A DNA stretch of 64,000 nucleotides from Eubacterium callanderi (GCF_900142645.1 NZ_FRBP01000001.1:62001-126000); one strand, 5' to 3'. Positions 1 through 9,043 are shown, counted from the first letter of the stretch. Made by a program: numbers and translations. Notes: generated by a model from the letters alone, not told the origin.

Positions 1-65
1 AAATCAGCGGTCGTTTCATTGGGCCCCCTTATCCATTTATTTATTTTGCCGCTCTCAGCAAGTGA

Positions 66-776
66 TCAAATCGTAAAGTTCGCCATGATTTCAGCCTTGG
101 ATAAACGTCCGTTAAAGCGTCCATTTCCAATCTCATAGTAACGCTGCGGTGAAATCTCTGGGCTGAAATGCGTGAGGATAAGCCGTCGGACTCCGGCATT
201 GTTCGCGTTTTGAATGGCTTTTTCCATAGACAGGTGAATCGCAGAATCCACATCATCCAGAAAAGCGGAATCGCACAGCAGCACATCCACCCCCTTTGTA
301 AATTCTTCCAGCGCCTGGCACATCGCCGTATCGCCAGTATACATAAAAGTAGACTTCCCGTCATAGGCCTTGATCGCAAAATCCTTAAGCGGATGGCGCA
401 TTTCCATGAAGCTGAAGGTCATGCCGCCAATTTCGAGCTTCAAATCCTCAGTGATCGGCGTAAGATCAAATACATTTTTATAGGACAGCCGGTCAAATTC
501 CTTATCGGGGCTGTCGGGGGCATAAAGGGGAATCGTCATTCCCCGCATCTCAAGGGCATAGCGCAGCACAAACAAATCCGAAATGTGGTCGGGGTGAAGA
601 TGGGAACAGATTACCGCAGTAATATCCTCAATGTCACAGATTGTCCGAAGGTTGGCCAATGTACCGTTGCCCATGTCAAGCACTACCTTGGAATCTCCAT
701 TTTCAAGCAGATAGCCCGAACAGGCACCTCCTGCCTTTGGGTAGGGTCCTGTATTGCCTAATACGGTTAATTTCAT
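66..776 (-). CDS. MBL-fold metallo-hydrolase
   Basis: This is a 236-residue metallo-beta-lactamase-fold hydrolase. The metal-binding HLHPDH motif lies near residue 59, and further metal ligands are visible as MRHP near residue 127, TGDTA near residue 148 and LTHFSP near residue 201. The layout resembles the RNase Z/YhfI branch of the superfamily; the substrate cannot be told from sequence. The start is supported by a GGAGG box a few bases upstream of the ATG. It is transcribed divergently from the patatin-like gene, with about 146 bp of AT-rich DNA between them that probably holds both promoters. It appears to be a single gene; whatever lies downstream is outside the window. Confidence 0.85.
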   Translation of the reverse strand: MKLTVLGNTGPYPKAGGACSGYLLENGDSKVVLDMGNGTLANLRTICDIEDITAVICSHLHPDHISDLFVLRYALEMRGMTIPLYAPDSPDKEFDRLSYKNVFDLTPITEDLKLEIGGMTFSFMEMRHPLKDFAIKAYDGKSTFMYTGDTAMCQALEEFTKGVDVLLCDSAFLDDVDSAIHLSMEKAIQNANNAGVRRLILTHFSPEISPQRYYEIGNGRFNGRLSKAEIMANFTI

Positions 777-922
777 TTCAAAAAACCTCCATTTTTTCGT
801 TGATTAAAGTTCATTTTAATGGTTAAATGATATAGTAATATAGTTATTATACACCATATTTACAGATTATCCCACGGTAATCCAATCTTTTTAAATACAT
901 TGACATCAAAAGGAGGTTCGTC

Positions 923-2158
923 ATGAATAAACCGGGCTTGGTTTTGTCCGGCGGCGGAAGCCGCGGCTCCTATCAGATAGGGGCTTATCGGGCATTGAAA
1001 GATAACGGCATCGAAATCTGCGCCGTTGTAGGTACCTCCATCGGAGCCATAAACGGAGCCTATATTGCCCAGGGCGATCTTGATCTCGCCTGCGATGTCT
1101 GGGAGCATATTGACTACCATACCGTTTTCGCCGAAACCAGAGGGTTGCTGATGGATGTAGAGCCCCTGCACACACTTCTAAATGAAACCATCGACGAAGA
1201 CGCCGTAAGACACTCCCCCATCCGTTACGGGCTCACCACCTACAATTTAAGTGATATGAAAATGGAATACCTTTTTATTGAGGATATTCCACAGGGCAAG
1301 CTGGTTGACTTTATTATGGCCAGCTCCAATGTACCCATTTTTAAGAGAGTGGTTATCGACAATAAGCGTTACCTCGACGGCGGTGTCTACGACCCGCTGC
1401 CGCGCAAAATGCTTTACGACGCAGGTTGCCACGACATGATCACAATCATGATTGATATCAATCCCATAAGTGCATCGGACCGTATAAAATACGAAAATCT
1501 CGAGGAGCTTCGTATTACCCACTCTGCCGACCTCGGCCATTTTTTGAGCGTGGACCCGGTTGTCATCAGGCAAAACTACGACATGGGCTACTACGATGCT
1601 CTGCGGGCCCTGAGCCAGTATGAGGGTGGTTATTATTACCTTATTCCTAAAAACTACCGTTCCGTCCCCTTGGCCCGGGCTTTTAATAAAAGGGATATCC
1701 GCCCACTGGTACAGGACAGAACAGCCCGTTCCATTTTAAATGGCAGTATGACCTTAAGACGGCTGCTTATCCATCTCACCCTGACCCGGTACTGGAAATC
1801 TAATTACACAATGACCTGGAATGAGCTTTTTACAGCCTGTGCCGAGCTTACAGGTGAGCTTTTAGCCATTCCAAGGTACAACGCCCTTACACTGTATGAG
1901 CTCATCAAGCAAATACTCGACAGTACGGATTTTATAAAAGCCTCTGACAGCTTCCAGAAGCATGACCATGCCTCCCTGGGAGAGGTCATTCTCACAGGGC
2001 AGACAGAGTTCATCCGCAGGGAATACGCAGCGGTGGCTCTGGCCGAAAATCATCCGGCAATTACAGCGCTGCTGCCAGCGCTTATTCTGGCAGTACCCGA
2101 TGTGGTCATTGCAGCCATGTTCCTAAAAGTCATCAAAAACAGAAGGAGAAACCAATGA
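923..2158 (+). CDS. patatin-like phospholipase family protein
   Basis: This 411-residue protein is a patatin-like acyl hydrolase. The oxyanion loop GGGSRG is at about residues 10-15, the nucleophile elbow GTSIG at about 38-42, and the catalytic Asp lies in DGGVYDPLP at about residue 152. Patatins use a Ser-Asp dyad to cleave acyl esters of phospholipids or neutral lipids. The roughly 200 C-terminal residues are not recognisable, and a hydrophobic stretch near the end (about residues 375-400) could associate with the membrane. An AAAGGAGG box precedes the ATG. The stop overlaps the start of the next lipase-like gene by four bases, so the two are probably co-translated and may act on related lipids. 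Confidence 0.88.
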   Translation: MNKPGLVLSGGGSRGSYQIGAYRALKDNGIEICAVVGTSIGAINGAYIAQGDLDLACDVWEHIDYHTVFAETRGLLMDVEPLHTLLNETIDEDAVRHSPIRYGLTTYNLSDMKMEYLFIEDIPQGKLVDFIMASSNVPIFKRVVIDNKRYLDGGVYDPLPRKMLYDAGCHDMITIMIDINPISASDRIKYENLEELRITHSADLGHFLSVDPVVIRQNYDMGYYDALRALSQYEGGYYYLIPKNYRSVPLARAFNKRDIRPLVQDRTARSILNGSMTLRRLLIHLTLTRYWKSNYTMTWNELFTACAELTGELLAIPRYNALTLYELIKQILDSTDFIKASDSFQKHDHASLGEVILTGQTEFIRREYAAVALAENHPAITALLPALILAVPDVVIAAMFLKVIKNRRRNQ

Positions 2159-3084
2159 TAAGACTCGATCCCCAAAATTTTGAAGCCTCCGACGGCGCAC
2201 GGATATACTATTACAGCACTCCACGCAATTTAGATACAAAAGCCGTCCTTATAATTGTCCACGGAATGGCAGAGCATGCCATCCGCTATACCGAATTCGC
2301 TGATTTTCTTTACCGGCGAGGCGTTATCGCCTACGCCATTGACCAACGTGGTCACGGTATGACTGGAACCTTCGACGGCACCCTGGGCTATTTTGACGAT
2401 GTAGACGGCTGGCAGCGCATTGTCGAAGATATCCACGAGCTTACCGACCGTGTCCGTGAGGAAAACCCGGATTTGCCCTTGTTCATTCTTGGTCACAGTA
2501 TGGGCTCTGTCGTTACACGCACCTGCCTGATTGATTTTGGCGGCCTGTTTCAGGGTGGTGTTATTGTCGGAACCACCATGGGGGTAAGCAAGGCGGTTCG
2601 GTCGTTGGGCAAGGCTATCGCCAAGGCAGAAATCGCCAAATACGGCCCTACTCATCCCTCTGAGCGGCTGACAAAAATGTCCTTTGGCAGTTATAATAAA
2701 AAATTTGCCCCTAACCGTACCGAGTACGACTGGCTCTCCGTCAATGCGCTGAATGTAGACACTTATTTAAAAGATCCGCTGTGCGGCTTTACCTGCACCT
2801 CAGCTTTTTTCTATGACCTTTTTACCGGTCTGGACTACGCCAATGATCCTCGCAATATTTTCAGAATGCCCGCCGATCTTCCTATTTATCTGATTTCTGG
2901 CGGCAGCGACCCTGTCAGCAATATGGGTAAGGAGGTCCGTGCACTATACCAGCGTTTTAAAAAAGCGGATATGAAAGATGTTTCCATAACGCTGTATCCC
3001 GGCAAACGGCACGAAGTCCTGAACGAGACTAATCGGCGTGAGGTTTATCAGGATATCCTGAGCTTTATACAAAAGCATTTTTAA
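2155..3084 (+). CDS. alpha/beta hydrolase (lysophospholipase/monoacylglycerol lipase type)
   Basis: This 309-residue alpha/beta hydrolase resembles monoacylglycerol lipases and PldB-type lysophospholipases (Hydrolase_4 group). Visible elements are the oxyanion VHGMAEH at about residue 39, DQRGHGMT at about 66, the nucleophile elbow GHSMG at about 115, a late Asp in SGGSDPVS at about 250 and a His in GKRHEVLNE at about 284, which together give the expected Ser-Asp-His triad. It overlaps the upstream patatin-like gene at ATGA, indicating translational coupling, and is followed directly by a terminator, so these two genes form a bicistronic lipid-hydrolysis operon. The physiological substrate is unknown. 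Confidence 0.9.
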   Translation: MIRLDPQNFEASDGARIYYYSTPRNLDTKAVLIIVHGMAEHAIRYTEFADFLYRRGVIAYAIDQRGHGMTGTFDGTLGYFDDVDGWQRIVEDIHELTDRVREENPDLPLFILGHSMGSVVTRTCLIDFGGLFQGGVIVGTTMGVSKAVRSLGKAIAKAEIAKYGPTHPSERLTKMSFGSYNKKFAPNRTEYDWLSVNALNVDTYLKDPLCGFTCTSAFFYDLFTGLDYANDPRNIFRMPADLPIYLISGGSDPVSNMGKEVRALYQRFKKADMKDVSITLYPGKRHEVLNETNRREVYQDILSFIQKHF

Positions 3085-3106
3085 GAGGCTTCGGCCTCTT
3101 TCTTAT
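3083..3106 (+). terminator. rho-independent terminator after lipase operon
   Basis: AAGAGGC and GCCTCTT pair around a TTCG tetraloop immediately after the hydrolase stop codon and run into a T-rich tail. It ends the patatin/hydrolase transcript. Confidence 0.85.
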
Positions 3107-3126
3107 TGGTCTTCAGGCAAACCAGC

Positions 3127-3155
3127 TTGACATTTTCATTCATTCATACTAAAAT
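3127..3155 (+). promoter_or_regulatory. sigma-A promoter for glutamine amidotransferase gene
   Basis: A consensus TTGACA at 3127-3132 is followed by a 17-bp spacer and TAAAAT at 3150-3155, about 56 bp upstream of the ATG at 3212. Confidence 0.65.
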
Positions 3156-3211
3156 ACATATTAATCATACTTGTTTTGTAAATTTAATGTAGATTCAGAA
3201 AGGATAACATC

Positions 3212-3988
3212 ATGTGCGAACTTTATGGAATTACCGGGGACATCCCAGTACGTGCCAACGACATGCTTAAAGAATTTTACACCCACAGTTATAAGCATCC
3301 CCATGGATGGGGTATGCGTTATTTTAACAAAGACGGCGCTGTTTCCATGTGTAAAGAAGCCGTTGGCGCGCACGACAGTCTGCTGCTTCCAGGACTGCTC
3401 AATCATGATATCAGAACCTCTGTGCTCATTGCCCATATTCGATTTGCAACCATCGGGTCCATTGCCAAAAGCAACAGTCACCCTTTTACCGCCCGGGACA
3501 GCAGCGGACGGGAGTGGACGCTGGCTCACAATGGCAATATTTACTCTGGCATGGAACTGCTTCCTTATCTGGATACTCAGGCCGGTGAAACCGACAGTGA
3601 ACGTGTGCTGCTCTACCTGACCGACGCCATGAGCAAAGCCTTCAACGACGCGGGCTGTCCTCTGGACGCGGTTCAGCGGGCAGCTCTGCTCGATGAGAAG
3701 ATTACCGCCATCGCTAAACGCAACAAGCTTAACCTGCTCGTCTACGACGGTGAGGTTTATTACATACATACAAATATTATTGACACTCTGTACTCCGCTA
3801 AAAAATCCAGTCATATCTGTTTTTCCACCCACCCTCTTTCTCAAGAGGGTTACTGCTGGAAAAAGGTACCCATGGCCCGCCTCTTTGCCTATAAGGGAAA
3901 TCAGCTTATCTACTCCGGACAAAGCCACGGCCACGTGTTTAAGCCTGCAAAACTTCCAGAAAATGATCGGGGAAGCTTTGTAATTTAA
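3212..3988 (+). CDS. class II glutamine amidotransferase
   Basis: This 258-residue stand-alone class II (Ntn-type) glutaminase domain belongs to the YafJ/GlxB-like group. The catalytic Cys is residue 2, exposed after removal of Met (MCELYGI). Family landmarks are HPHGWG near residue 30, the IAHIRFATIG stretch near residue 72, LAHNGN near residue 107 and ETDSERVL near residue 127. Such proteins release ammonia from glutamine, normally for a partner synthase domain; no partner is encoded next to it, so its acceptor is unknown. It has its own promoter and terminator and is monocistronic. The start is fixed by the Cys2 requirement and by a GAAAGGA box upstream. Confidence 0.9.
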   Translation: MCELYGITGDIPVRANDMLKEFYTHSYKHPHGWGMRYFNKDGAVSMCKEAVGAHDSLLLPGLLNHDIRTSVLIAHIRFATIGSIAKSNSHPFTARDSSGREWTLAHNGNIYSGMELLPYLDTQAGETDSERVLLYLTDAMSKAFNDAGCPLDAVQRAALLDEKITAIAKRNKLNLLVYDGEVYYIHTNIIDTLYSAKKSSHICFSTHPLSQEGYCWKKVPMARLFAYKGNQLIYSGQSHGHVFKPAKLPENDRGSFVI

Positions 3989-3989
3989 A

Positions 3990-4026
3990 AAGCCTGCCGA
4001 ACTTAAAATTCGGCAGGCTTTTGTAT
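3990..4026. terminator. bidirectional terminator
   Basis: AAGCCTGCCGAA (3990-4001) pairs with TTCGGCAGGCTT (4009-4020). It has A-rich and T-rich flanks on the two sides, and it lies between the convergent amidotransferase gene and rseC gene, so it can serve both strands. Confidence 0.85.
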
Positions 4027-4035
4027 TTTTATCGT

Positions 4036-4485
4036 CTATTTACTTTCCGGCGGCAATTCCTGTGCTTCGGCTTCGATCTCTGTGATCACCGGCTCATATT
4101 TGGAGTTAAACTTTCCTTTTTTATCGAAAACACGGATGACCAGATAAGAGATAACCGTCAGCAGTATACCGGTAAAAAAGGGAACGAGTACCAAATCCAA
4201 AGTCAGGGCAACAGCGGTAAAATAGCCGGCCGCACAGCCCACAACAAAGGCGATAAGAGGGATACCGTACATAATTGAGGTCGCCTTGATAACATTGGCA
4301 AACTCCATTTCCACAGATACAGTGTCGCCCACCTGAGCGCCAGCTGCATTTCTGGCCGTAGCTTCCATGGTCATTTTTTCTTTACCGACCTGGCAGGCTC
4401 CGCAATCGCCGCATGCGGTATGGCGCTTAATCAGTACCTTTGCATTCTTTCCCTTTAGTTCTTCAACGATTCCAATTTCTTTCAT
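4036..4485 (-). CDS. rseC: SoxR-reducing system / RseC family protein
   Basis: This 149-residue protein has the RseC/MucC layout: a short N-terminal beta-rich part carrying a Cys cluster (ACGDCGAC, about residues 19-26), then two membrane segments at about residues 78-97 and 103-122, and a charged acidic tail. In proteobacteria RseC takes part in reduction of SoxR and in thiamine biosynthesis; in anaerobes RseC homologues are often near electron-transfer genes. The four closely spaced Cys could bind a metal or cluster. It lies 60 bp downstream of aspS on the same strand. Its function here is inferred only from family membership. Confidence 0.8.
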   Translation of the reverse strand: MKEIGIVEELKGKNAKVLIKRHTACGDCGACQVGKEKMTMEATARNAAGAQVGDTVSVEMEFANVIKATSIMYGIPLIAFVVGCAAGYFTAVALTLDLVLVPFFTGILLTVISYLVIRVFDKKGKFNSKYEPVITEIEAEAQELPPESK

Positions 4486-4548
4486 CGTATATCACTTCCT
4501 TATATGGTTGCTTTTTCCCTTTTATACCCTGTCCGGCATTCTTAAAAC

Positions 4549-6324
4549 TTACAGTATTTCGTCAATGCTGATGCCCAGATCGATGAGCTGGTCAAGCTGC
4601 GCTTCGGCCGGCGCATCGGTCATCAGGCAGCTGTGGTTTTGTGTTTTCGGGAACGCAATAACGTCACGGATATTATCGATATCCATGAGCATCATGATGA
4701 GGCGGTCTAGACCAAAAGCCAGTCCTCCGTGCGGTGGTGTGCCATACTTCAGTGCTTCCAGCAGGAACCCGAACTGCTTCCAGGCGTCCTCCATGGTAAA
4801 CCCAAGGGCCTTGAACATTTTTTCCTGTACATCCTGATTATGGATACGGATAGAACCACCTCCCAGTTCAACGCCGTTTACGACCATATCGTATGCATCA
4901 GCGTGTACCTGCGACGGATCGGTTTCCAGAAGCGGCAGATCTTTATCCAGCGGCGCGGTAAACGGATGGTGCTTGGCTACATAACGCCCTGCCTCCGCAT
5001 CGTACTCGAGCAGCGGGAAATCAATAACCCAGAGGAAATTGAACTTACCGCTCAGGTCAAACTCAAGCTTCTTAGCCAGTTCCAAACGCAGCTGGCCAAG
5101 GGCAGTACAGACAATCTCATCCGTATCAGCCACAATGAAGATCATATCGCCAGGCTCTGCGTCCATACGTTCAAAGATCGCATTTTTTTCTTCTTCAGAA
5201 ATAAACTTGAGAATCGGCGATTTCATTTCTCCATCGGATACGTCGATCCAGGCCAGCCCCTTTGCCTTATAAATAGCTGCAAATTTTTCAAGGTTTTTAA
5301 TGGTTTTTTTGCTGAGTCTGCCCTGGGCATCCTTCGCGTTAATGGCACGGACAGAGCCACCCTTTTTAACGGCGCCTGAAAATACTTTGAATTCGCTGTT
5401 TTCAACAATATCGGAAATATTTGTGAGCTCCATGCCAAAGCGCGTATCCGGCTTGTCTGAACCGAAACGGTCCATTGCTTCCTGATAAGTCATTCGGATA
5501 AACGGAGTTTCCAGTTCAATACCTCGGACTTCTCTGAAAATTTTAGCAATCATGTTTTCCATGATGGGGAGAATATCGTCTTTTGTGATAAAGGACATTT
5601 CCATGTCGATCTGGGTGAACTCTGGCTGACGGTCCTGACGGAGGTCCTCGTCACGGAAGCATTTTGCAACCTGATAGTAACGGTCTACACCCGAAATCAT
5701 CAGGATCTGCTTAAAGAGCTGCGGACTCTGGGGCAGTCCGAAAAATTTCCCCTTCTGAACGCGGGAGGGTACCAGAAAGTCACGGGCGCCTTCTGGAGTC
5801 GGCTTACCTAAAATTGGTGTTTCAATTTCCAGAAAACCTTCGTCGTTTAAAAAGTTACGGGCAATACTGGCCACCTGGGCTCTGGTTTTCAACATTTTCT
5901 GGTTTTTAGGCTTACGAAGGTCTAAATAGCGGTATTTCAGCCGGACCGCCTCGTTGCTCTTATCATCGTCCTCCACATAAATTGGCGGAGTATCGGCAGT
6001 ATCGAGAATGGTCAGGCTTTTAACCATAACCTCAATTTCACCAGTTGCCATTTTGGGGTTGACGTTTTCTGCGTCGCGGTTAACAACTTCCCCTTCAATA
6101 CAAAGCACATATTCATTACGTACCTTTTCGGCTTCTGCAAAGGCATTTGCGCTGACTTCTTCATTGACGACCAGCTGTACCTTGCCGCTGCGGTCTCTTA
6201 AATCAATGAAAAGAACCCCTCCAAGATTTCTTCTGGTGTCTGTCCAGCCGCATAATTTGACGGTCTGTCCTACAAATTCCGTATTCAGTTCGCCGCAGAG
6301 GGCGTTTCTATAGGTGGTTTTCAT
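4549..6324 (-). CDS. aspS: aspartyl-tRNA synthetase
   Basis: This 591-residue class IIb synthetase attaches aspartate to its tRNA. It has the bacterial-type layout: an OB-fold anticodon-binding domain (about 1-110), the catalytic core with motif 2 (FRDEDLRQDRQPEFTQID, near residue 218), the bacterial GAD insertion (about 290-420) and motif 3 (GLAFGLDRLIMML, near 540). Length and domain order are normal. An AGGAGG-like box precedes the ATG. It is followed by rseC at short distance, and the two may form an operon. Whether it is discriminating or also charges Asn-tRNA cannot be settled here. Confidence 0.97.
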   Translation of the reverse strand: MKTTYRNALCGELNTEFVGQTVKLCGWTDTRRNLGGVLFIDLRDRSGKVQLVVNEEVSANAFAEAEKVRNEYVLCIEGEVVNRDAENVNPKMATGEIEVMVKSLTILDTADTPPIYVEDDDKSNEAVRLKYRYLDLRKPKNQKMLKTRAQVASIARNFLNDEGFLEIETPILGKPTPEGARDFLVPSRVQKGKFFGLPQSPQLFKQILMISGVDRYYQVAKCFRDEDLRQDRQPEFTQIDMEMSFITKDDILPIMENMIAKIFREVRGIELETPFIRMTYQEAMDRFGSDKPDTRFGMELTNISDIVENSEFKVFSGAVKKGGSVRAINAKDAQGRLSKKTIKNLEKFAAIYKAKGLAWIDVSDGEMKSPILKFISEEEKNAIFERMDAEPGDMIFIVADTDEIVCTALGQLRLELAKKLEFDLSGKFNFLWVIDFPLLEYDAEAGRYVAKHHPFTAPLDKDLPLLETDPSQVHADAYDMVVNGVELGGGSIRIHNQDVQEKMFKALGFTMEDAWKQFGFLLEALKYGTPPHGGLAFGLDRLIMMLMDIDNIRDVIAFPKTQNHSCLMTDAPAEAQLDQLIDLGISIDEIL

Positions 6325-6532
6325 CTTTCCTCCTGTTATGTTATCAATGCGTATTTTAACTTTTTCATATCTTATTATTATATAAAAGGCGTCCCCTTTA
6401 TGTCAAGTGTCTGGGGAGTTTTTCTGGGCTTTATCCAATATCTTTACACAGCGGGATAAAAGGGTGATATTAAGCAATTATGAATAAAGGCATGCTATAC
6501 TAATTTAAATCAAGATTCGAGAGGAACTTTCA

Positions 6533-7189
6533 ATGCATCTGCAATATTATTTTGGCGATGACTTCAAACAATTTGAAGACTATCTTTTGTCCATAGAGCA
6601 CACGGTTTTTGAATGTACAAAGGACACGCCGCTCAGCGGTGTGGGCGCGCCGCTGGACAAAGAGTATTATGTTCTGGAGGGCATGATCCGAACCTCCTTT
6701 ATACATGAAAGCGGCCATATCAAGGCTTTTGCTTTTTACGGACCTTATACATTCGCGCCCCTCTACTATCCCGGTGACTATAAGATCGAAAGCTCTCTTA
6801 TCTTTACCGCCGCCACAGATCTTAAGGCTTTGGCCTTTGACCGAAAACTTCTGGGGCGCTATCTCAATGAAAATCCCGCGCTTAATCAGGCCATGTACGA
6901 TGCCTATATGCGGCTGGTGGTGCTGCTTATTGAGGATAACATCAATCAGCTTTTTTCAACAGGACTTGAAAAAATTTCGCATTTCCTGTACAGCGCTGTC
7001 ACCAACAGCGGCAATCCTGTGGTCCTGATATCTCAGGACGATCTGGCCAACTTTGTGGGCATGAACCGGGCCAATGTGGCTAAATATCTGAAGCAGCTGC
7101 GCGAGGAGGAAATTATTGAAACAGCCAGAAACCGGATCATCGTAAAAAACGCCAAAAAGCTACAGGACTACAGCCAATACATCGGCTAA
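6533..7189 (+). CDS. Crp/Fnr family transcriptional regulator
   Basis: This 218-residue regulator has a cyclic-nucleotide-binding-like beta-roll (about 10-120), a long dimerisation helix (about 120-145) and a C-terminal winged helix (about 155-215; recognition region SQDDLANFVGMNRANVAKYLKQL broken across helices). The N-terminal Cys cluster of true FNR oxygen sensors is absent (only one Cys in that region), so it is not an Fe-S sensor of the classic kind. Its ligand is unknown. It lies directly upstream of, and in the same orientation as, the URO-D superfamily gene, whose leader contains an inverted repeat; regulation of that neighbour is a reasonable guess. Confidence 0.88.
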   Translation: MHLQYYFGDDFKQFEDYLLSIEHTVFECTKDTPLSGVGAPLDKEYYVLEGMIRTSFIHESGHIKAFAFYGPYTFAPLYYPGDYKIESSLIFTAATDLKALAFDRKLLGRYLNENPALNQAMYDAYMRLVVLLIEDNINQLFSTGLEKISHFLYSAVTNSGNPVVLISQDDLANFVGMNRANVAKYLKQLREEEIIETARNRIIVKNAKKLQDYSQYIG

Positions 7190-7274
7190 ACCTTTTATTT
7201 TTCCTTAAAAATATATTATTTTAATGTTTTTTTGGCTGTTATGTCTTTTAAAAGATATACAGTCTTTTTTATTG

Positions 7275-7283
7275 TGCTATAAT
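7275..7283 (+). promoter_or_regulatory. extended -10 promoter for URO-D family gene
   Basis: TGC followed by TATAAT (7278-7283) makes an extended -10 element. No good -35 sits 17 bp upstream, which would suit an activator-dependent promoter. The transcript start would fall near 7290, just before the inverted repeat. Confidence 0.5.
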
Positions 7284-7292
7284 TGGTACATA

Positions 7293-7322
7293 TTTGAAAA
7301 CGTTACAGGCCTGTTTTTCAAA
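7293..7322 (+). repeat. nested palindrome in 5' leader (operator or hairpin)
   Basis: TTTGAAAA (7293-7300) pairs with TTTTCAAA (7315-7322), and a second perfect palindrome, ACAGGCCTGT (7305-7314), sits inside the arms. It lies between the -10 box and the Shine-Dalgarno of the downstream gene, so it could be an operator or an RNA hairpin. Confidence 0.55.
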
Positions 7323-7346
7323 CGAATATAAGTGAGGTGTTTTTCA

Positions 7347-8726
7347 ATGAGTGATAACAAGAAACTACAGGAAAATAGGATCAAAAATTTCCATGATTTT
7401 TATAACAACCGGATTCCAGATCATGTGCCTACCGGCTATATGATCTCTCACTATCTGGTAGCAGAATACGGCGGACAGAATCTTTTTGACTATCAGTACG
7501 ATTACGGACGTCTGCGCGAGCCTGCGCTGGCACTGGATAAACGAATTATCTCAGATGTGACTCCTATTCTTCCGTGCAGCCAGGTGCTTAACCGTCCGGC
7601 AGAATTTTACCAGATCCTGGGCTCTCAGTCTTTTGTAATGGGAAAGAACGGAGTCGTCCAGCACCCTGAGGTTGTCGGTATGCAGCCTGACGAGTACCGT
7701 GCCTTGATTGACGATCCCTTTACCTTTTTAATGGAGACTGTTATCCCACGCCAGTATAAAAATCTTGATCCCTGTGACGGATTTAAAACCGCCACAACGA
7801 TTATGAAGGCTCAGTCCAGCCTGGATAAATCAATCAACGCTTCACTGCCCTGGTTCATGGAAATCACAGAACAGGGCGGACACTATCCCGGCGCTCCGGC
7901 CGGCTCTTCCGGCATGACAGAAGCCCCCTTTGATTTTATCGCCGACCAGCTCAGAAGCTTCAGCGGTGTGAGTATGGACATACGCCGCCACCGCAGCGAG
8001 CTTAAGGAAGCCTGCGAAGCCCTGCTGCCTGTACTGTTTGAATGGGGACGTCCTCCGGTTCCAAACGCAGAAGGCTCTGTCTTTATTCCACTGCATATGC
8101 CAACCTTCATGCGCGAAAAAGATTTTCTTGATCTGTGGCTGCCAACCTTTAAAACCATGATCGAGCAGTACGCAGCTCTTGGCGTACGCTGCAATATTTT
8201 CTGTGAGGATGACTGGACACGCTACCTGGACGTTTTGCAGGATTTCCCTGCCGGAACACAGATGTGGTTTGAATTCGGCGATCCTCAGCTGATTAAGGAT
8301 AAACTGGGCGACAAGATGATTATCCAGGGACTTTTCCCTGTTTCTGCCCTTCGCGGCACCAAAGAGGAAGTCGTAAGCAAAGCCAGGGAGCTGCTCGACA
8401 TTATGATGCCAGGCGGCGGCTATTATTTCCACTTTGATAAAAACCCATTCCTTCTGAACGAAGTTAACATTGACAACTGGGCCGCCTTATCCGAAACGGT
8501 TGCGAAATATGGCGTCTATAAAAATGCAGGAGAAGCCTGCGGTACGCCGCTGAATGCAGAAGGATTTGTCTTTGACCCATCCAAATTCAGACCCATTGAA
8601 TCTAAATATCTGACCACTTGGGAAGCTTTAAAAGCTGAAAACCCACTGGTTCCTGAAATTGCCAAGGGAAACCTGGCCCAGCTCAATAACGAGCTCATCA
8701 ATTTCTTTATGTACCTTCTTGTCTAA
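7347..8726 (+). CDS. uroporphyrinogen decarboxylase (URO-D) superfamily protein, possible methyltransferase-related
   Basis: This 459-residue protein falls in the URO-D fold superfamily, which in acetogens includes corrinoid-dependent methyltransferases (MtaA/CmuA-like) and O-demethylase components. Family traits are the N-terminal NRIPDHVP stretch, the central LGVRCNIFCEDDWTRYLD (about residue 280) and the late TIM-barrel region near GGGYYFHFDKNP (about 360). It is too long and too divergent for HemE. The HxC...C zinc ligands of MtaA are not evident: the expected His-x-Cys position reads IFC, and the distal Cys is replaced by an Asp-Lys-containing loop. No corrinoid protein is adjacent. The start was moved to the ATG at 7347 because the earlier GTG at 7332 lies inside the Shine-Dalgarno sequence. 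Substrate unknown. Confidence 0.75.
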   Translation: MSDNKKLQENRIKNFHDFYNNRIPDHVPTGYMISHYLVAEYGGQNLFDYQYDYGRLREPALALDKRIISDVTPILPCSQVLNRPAEFYQILGSQSFVMGKNGVVQHPEVVGMQPDEYRALIDDPFTFLMETVIPRQYKNLDPCDGFKTATTIMKAQSSLDKSINASLPWFMEITEQGGHYPGAPAGSSGMTEAPFDFIADQLRSFSGVSMDIRRHRSELKEACEALLPVLFEWGRPPVPNAEGSVFIPLHMPTFMREKDFLDLWLPTFKTMIEQYAALGVRCNIFCEDDWTRYLDVLQDFPAGTQMWFEFGDPQLIKDKLGDKMIIQGLFPVSALRGTKEEVVSKARELLDIMMPGGGYYFHFDKNPFLLNEVNIDNWAALSETVAKYGVYKNAGEACGTPLNAEGFVFDPSKFRPIESKYLTTWEALKAENPLVPEIAKGNLAQLNNELINFFMYLLV

Positions 8727-8732
8727 ACACAG

Positions 8733-8768
8733 AAAAGAGCCGCGGGATTCCATTCCGCGGCTCTTATT
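8733..8768 (+). terminator. rho-independent terminator
   Basis: AAGAGCCGCGG pairs with CCGCGGCTCTT around a short loop, followed by a T-rich tail, directly after the URO-D family gene. Confidence 0.85.
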
Positions 8769-8789
8769 CTTGCGTTTTAACCAGATACC

Positions 8790-9041
8790 CTAAAGGCTGT
8801 TAAACCAATCCTTAAGCTCCTGTTTCACCTCATCAGGCAAATCGTATTTTCGGACGCCCTGAATCGCGCCCTCCAAGCCCATAAGCTTATGCAGGCAAGA
8901 GCTGGGGTCATTCTGCTTTAATTTTAAAAAAGCCTCCTTCGTTCCGGCTGCACGAAGCTTTTCCGGAGTGTCAATTCCGACTGCCTCGAGTTCCCTGGCA
9001 ACCACCTTTCCAATATTCGGCAGCTTTTCCATCTGTGACAT
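8790..9041 (-). CDS. TfoX C-terminal domain protein
   Basis: This 83-residue protein matches the TfoX/Sxy C-terminal domain: an N-terminal helix-hairpin-helix-like stretch (LPNIGKVVARELEAVGI), the typical TPEKLRAAGT segment and an SSCLHKLMGLEGAIQG core. The N-terminal TfoX domain is absent, as is common for stand-alone Firmicute members. TfoX regulates competence in gammaproteobacteria; the role of the short form is not known. The ATG at 9041 with an AAAGGAAG box is preferred over a start eight codons upstream. It begins two bases after the stop of the nitroreductase gene, so the two are likely co-transcribed. Confidence 0.82.
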   Translation of the reverse strand: MSQMEKLPNIGKVVARELEAVGIDTPEKLRAAGTKEAFLKLKQNDPSSCLHKLMGLEGAIQGVRKYDLPDEVKQELKDWFNSL

Positions 9042-9043
9042 GT

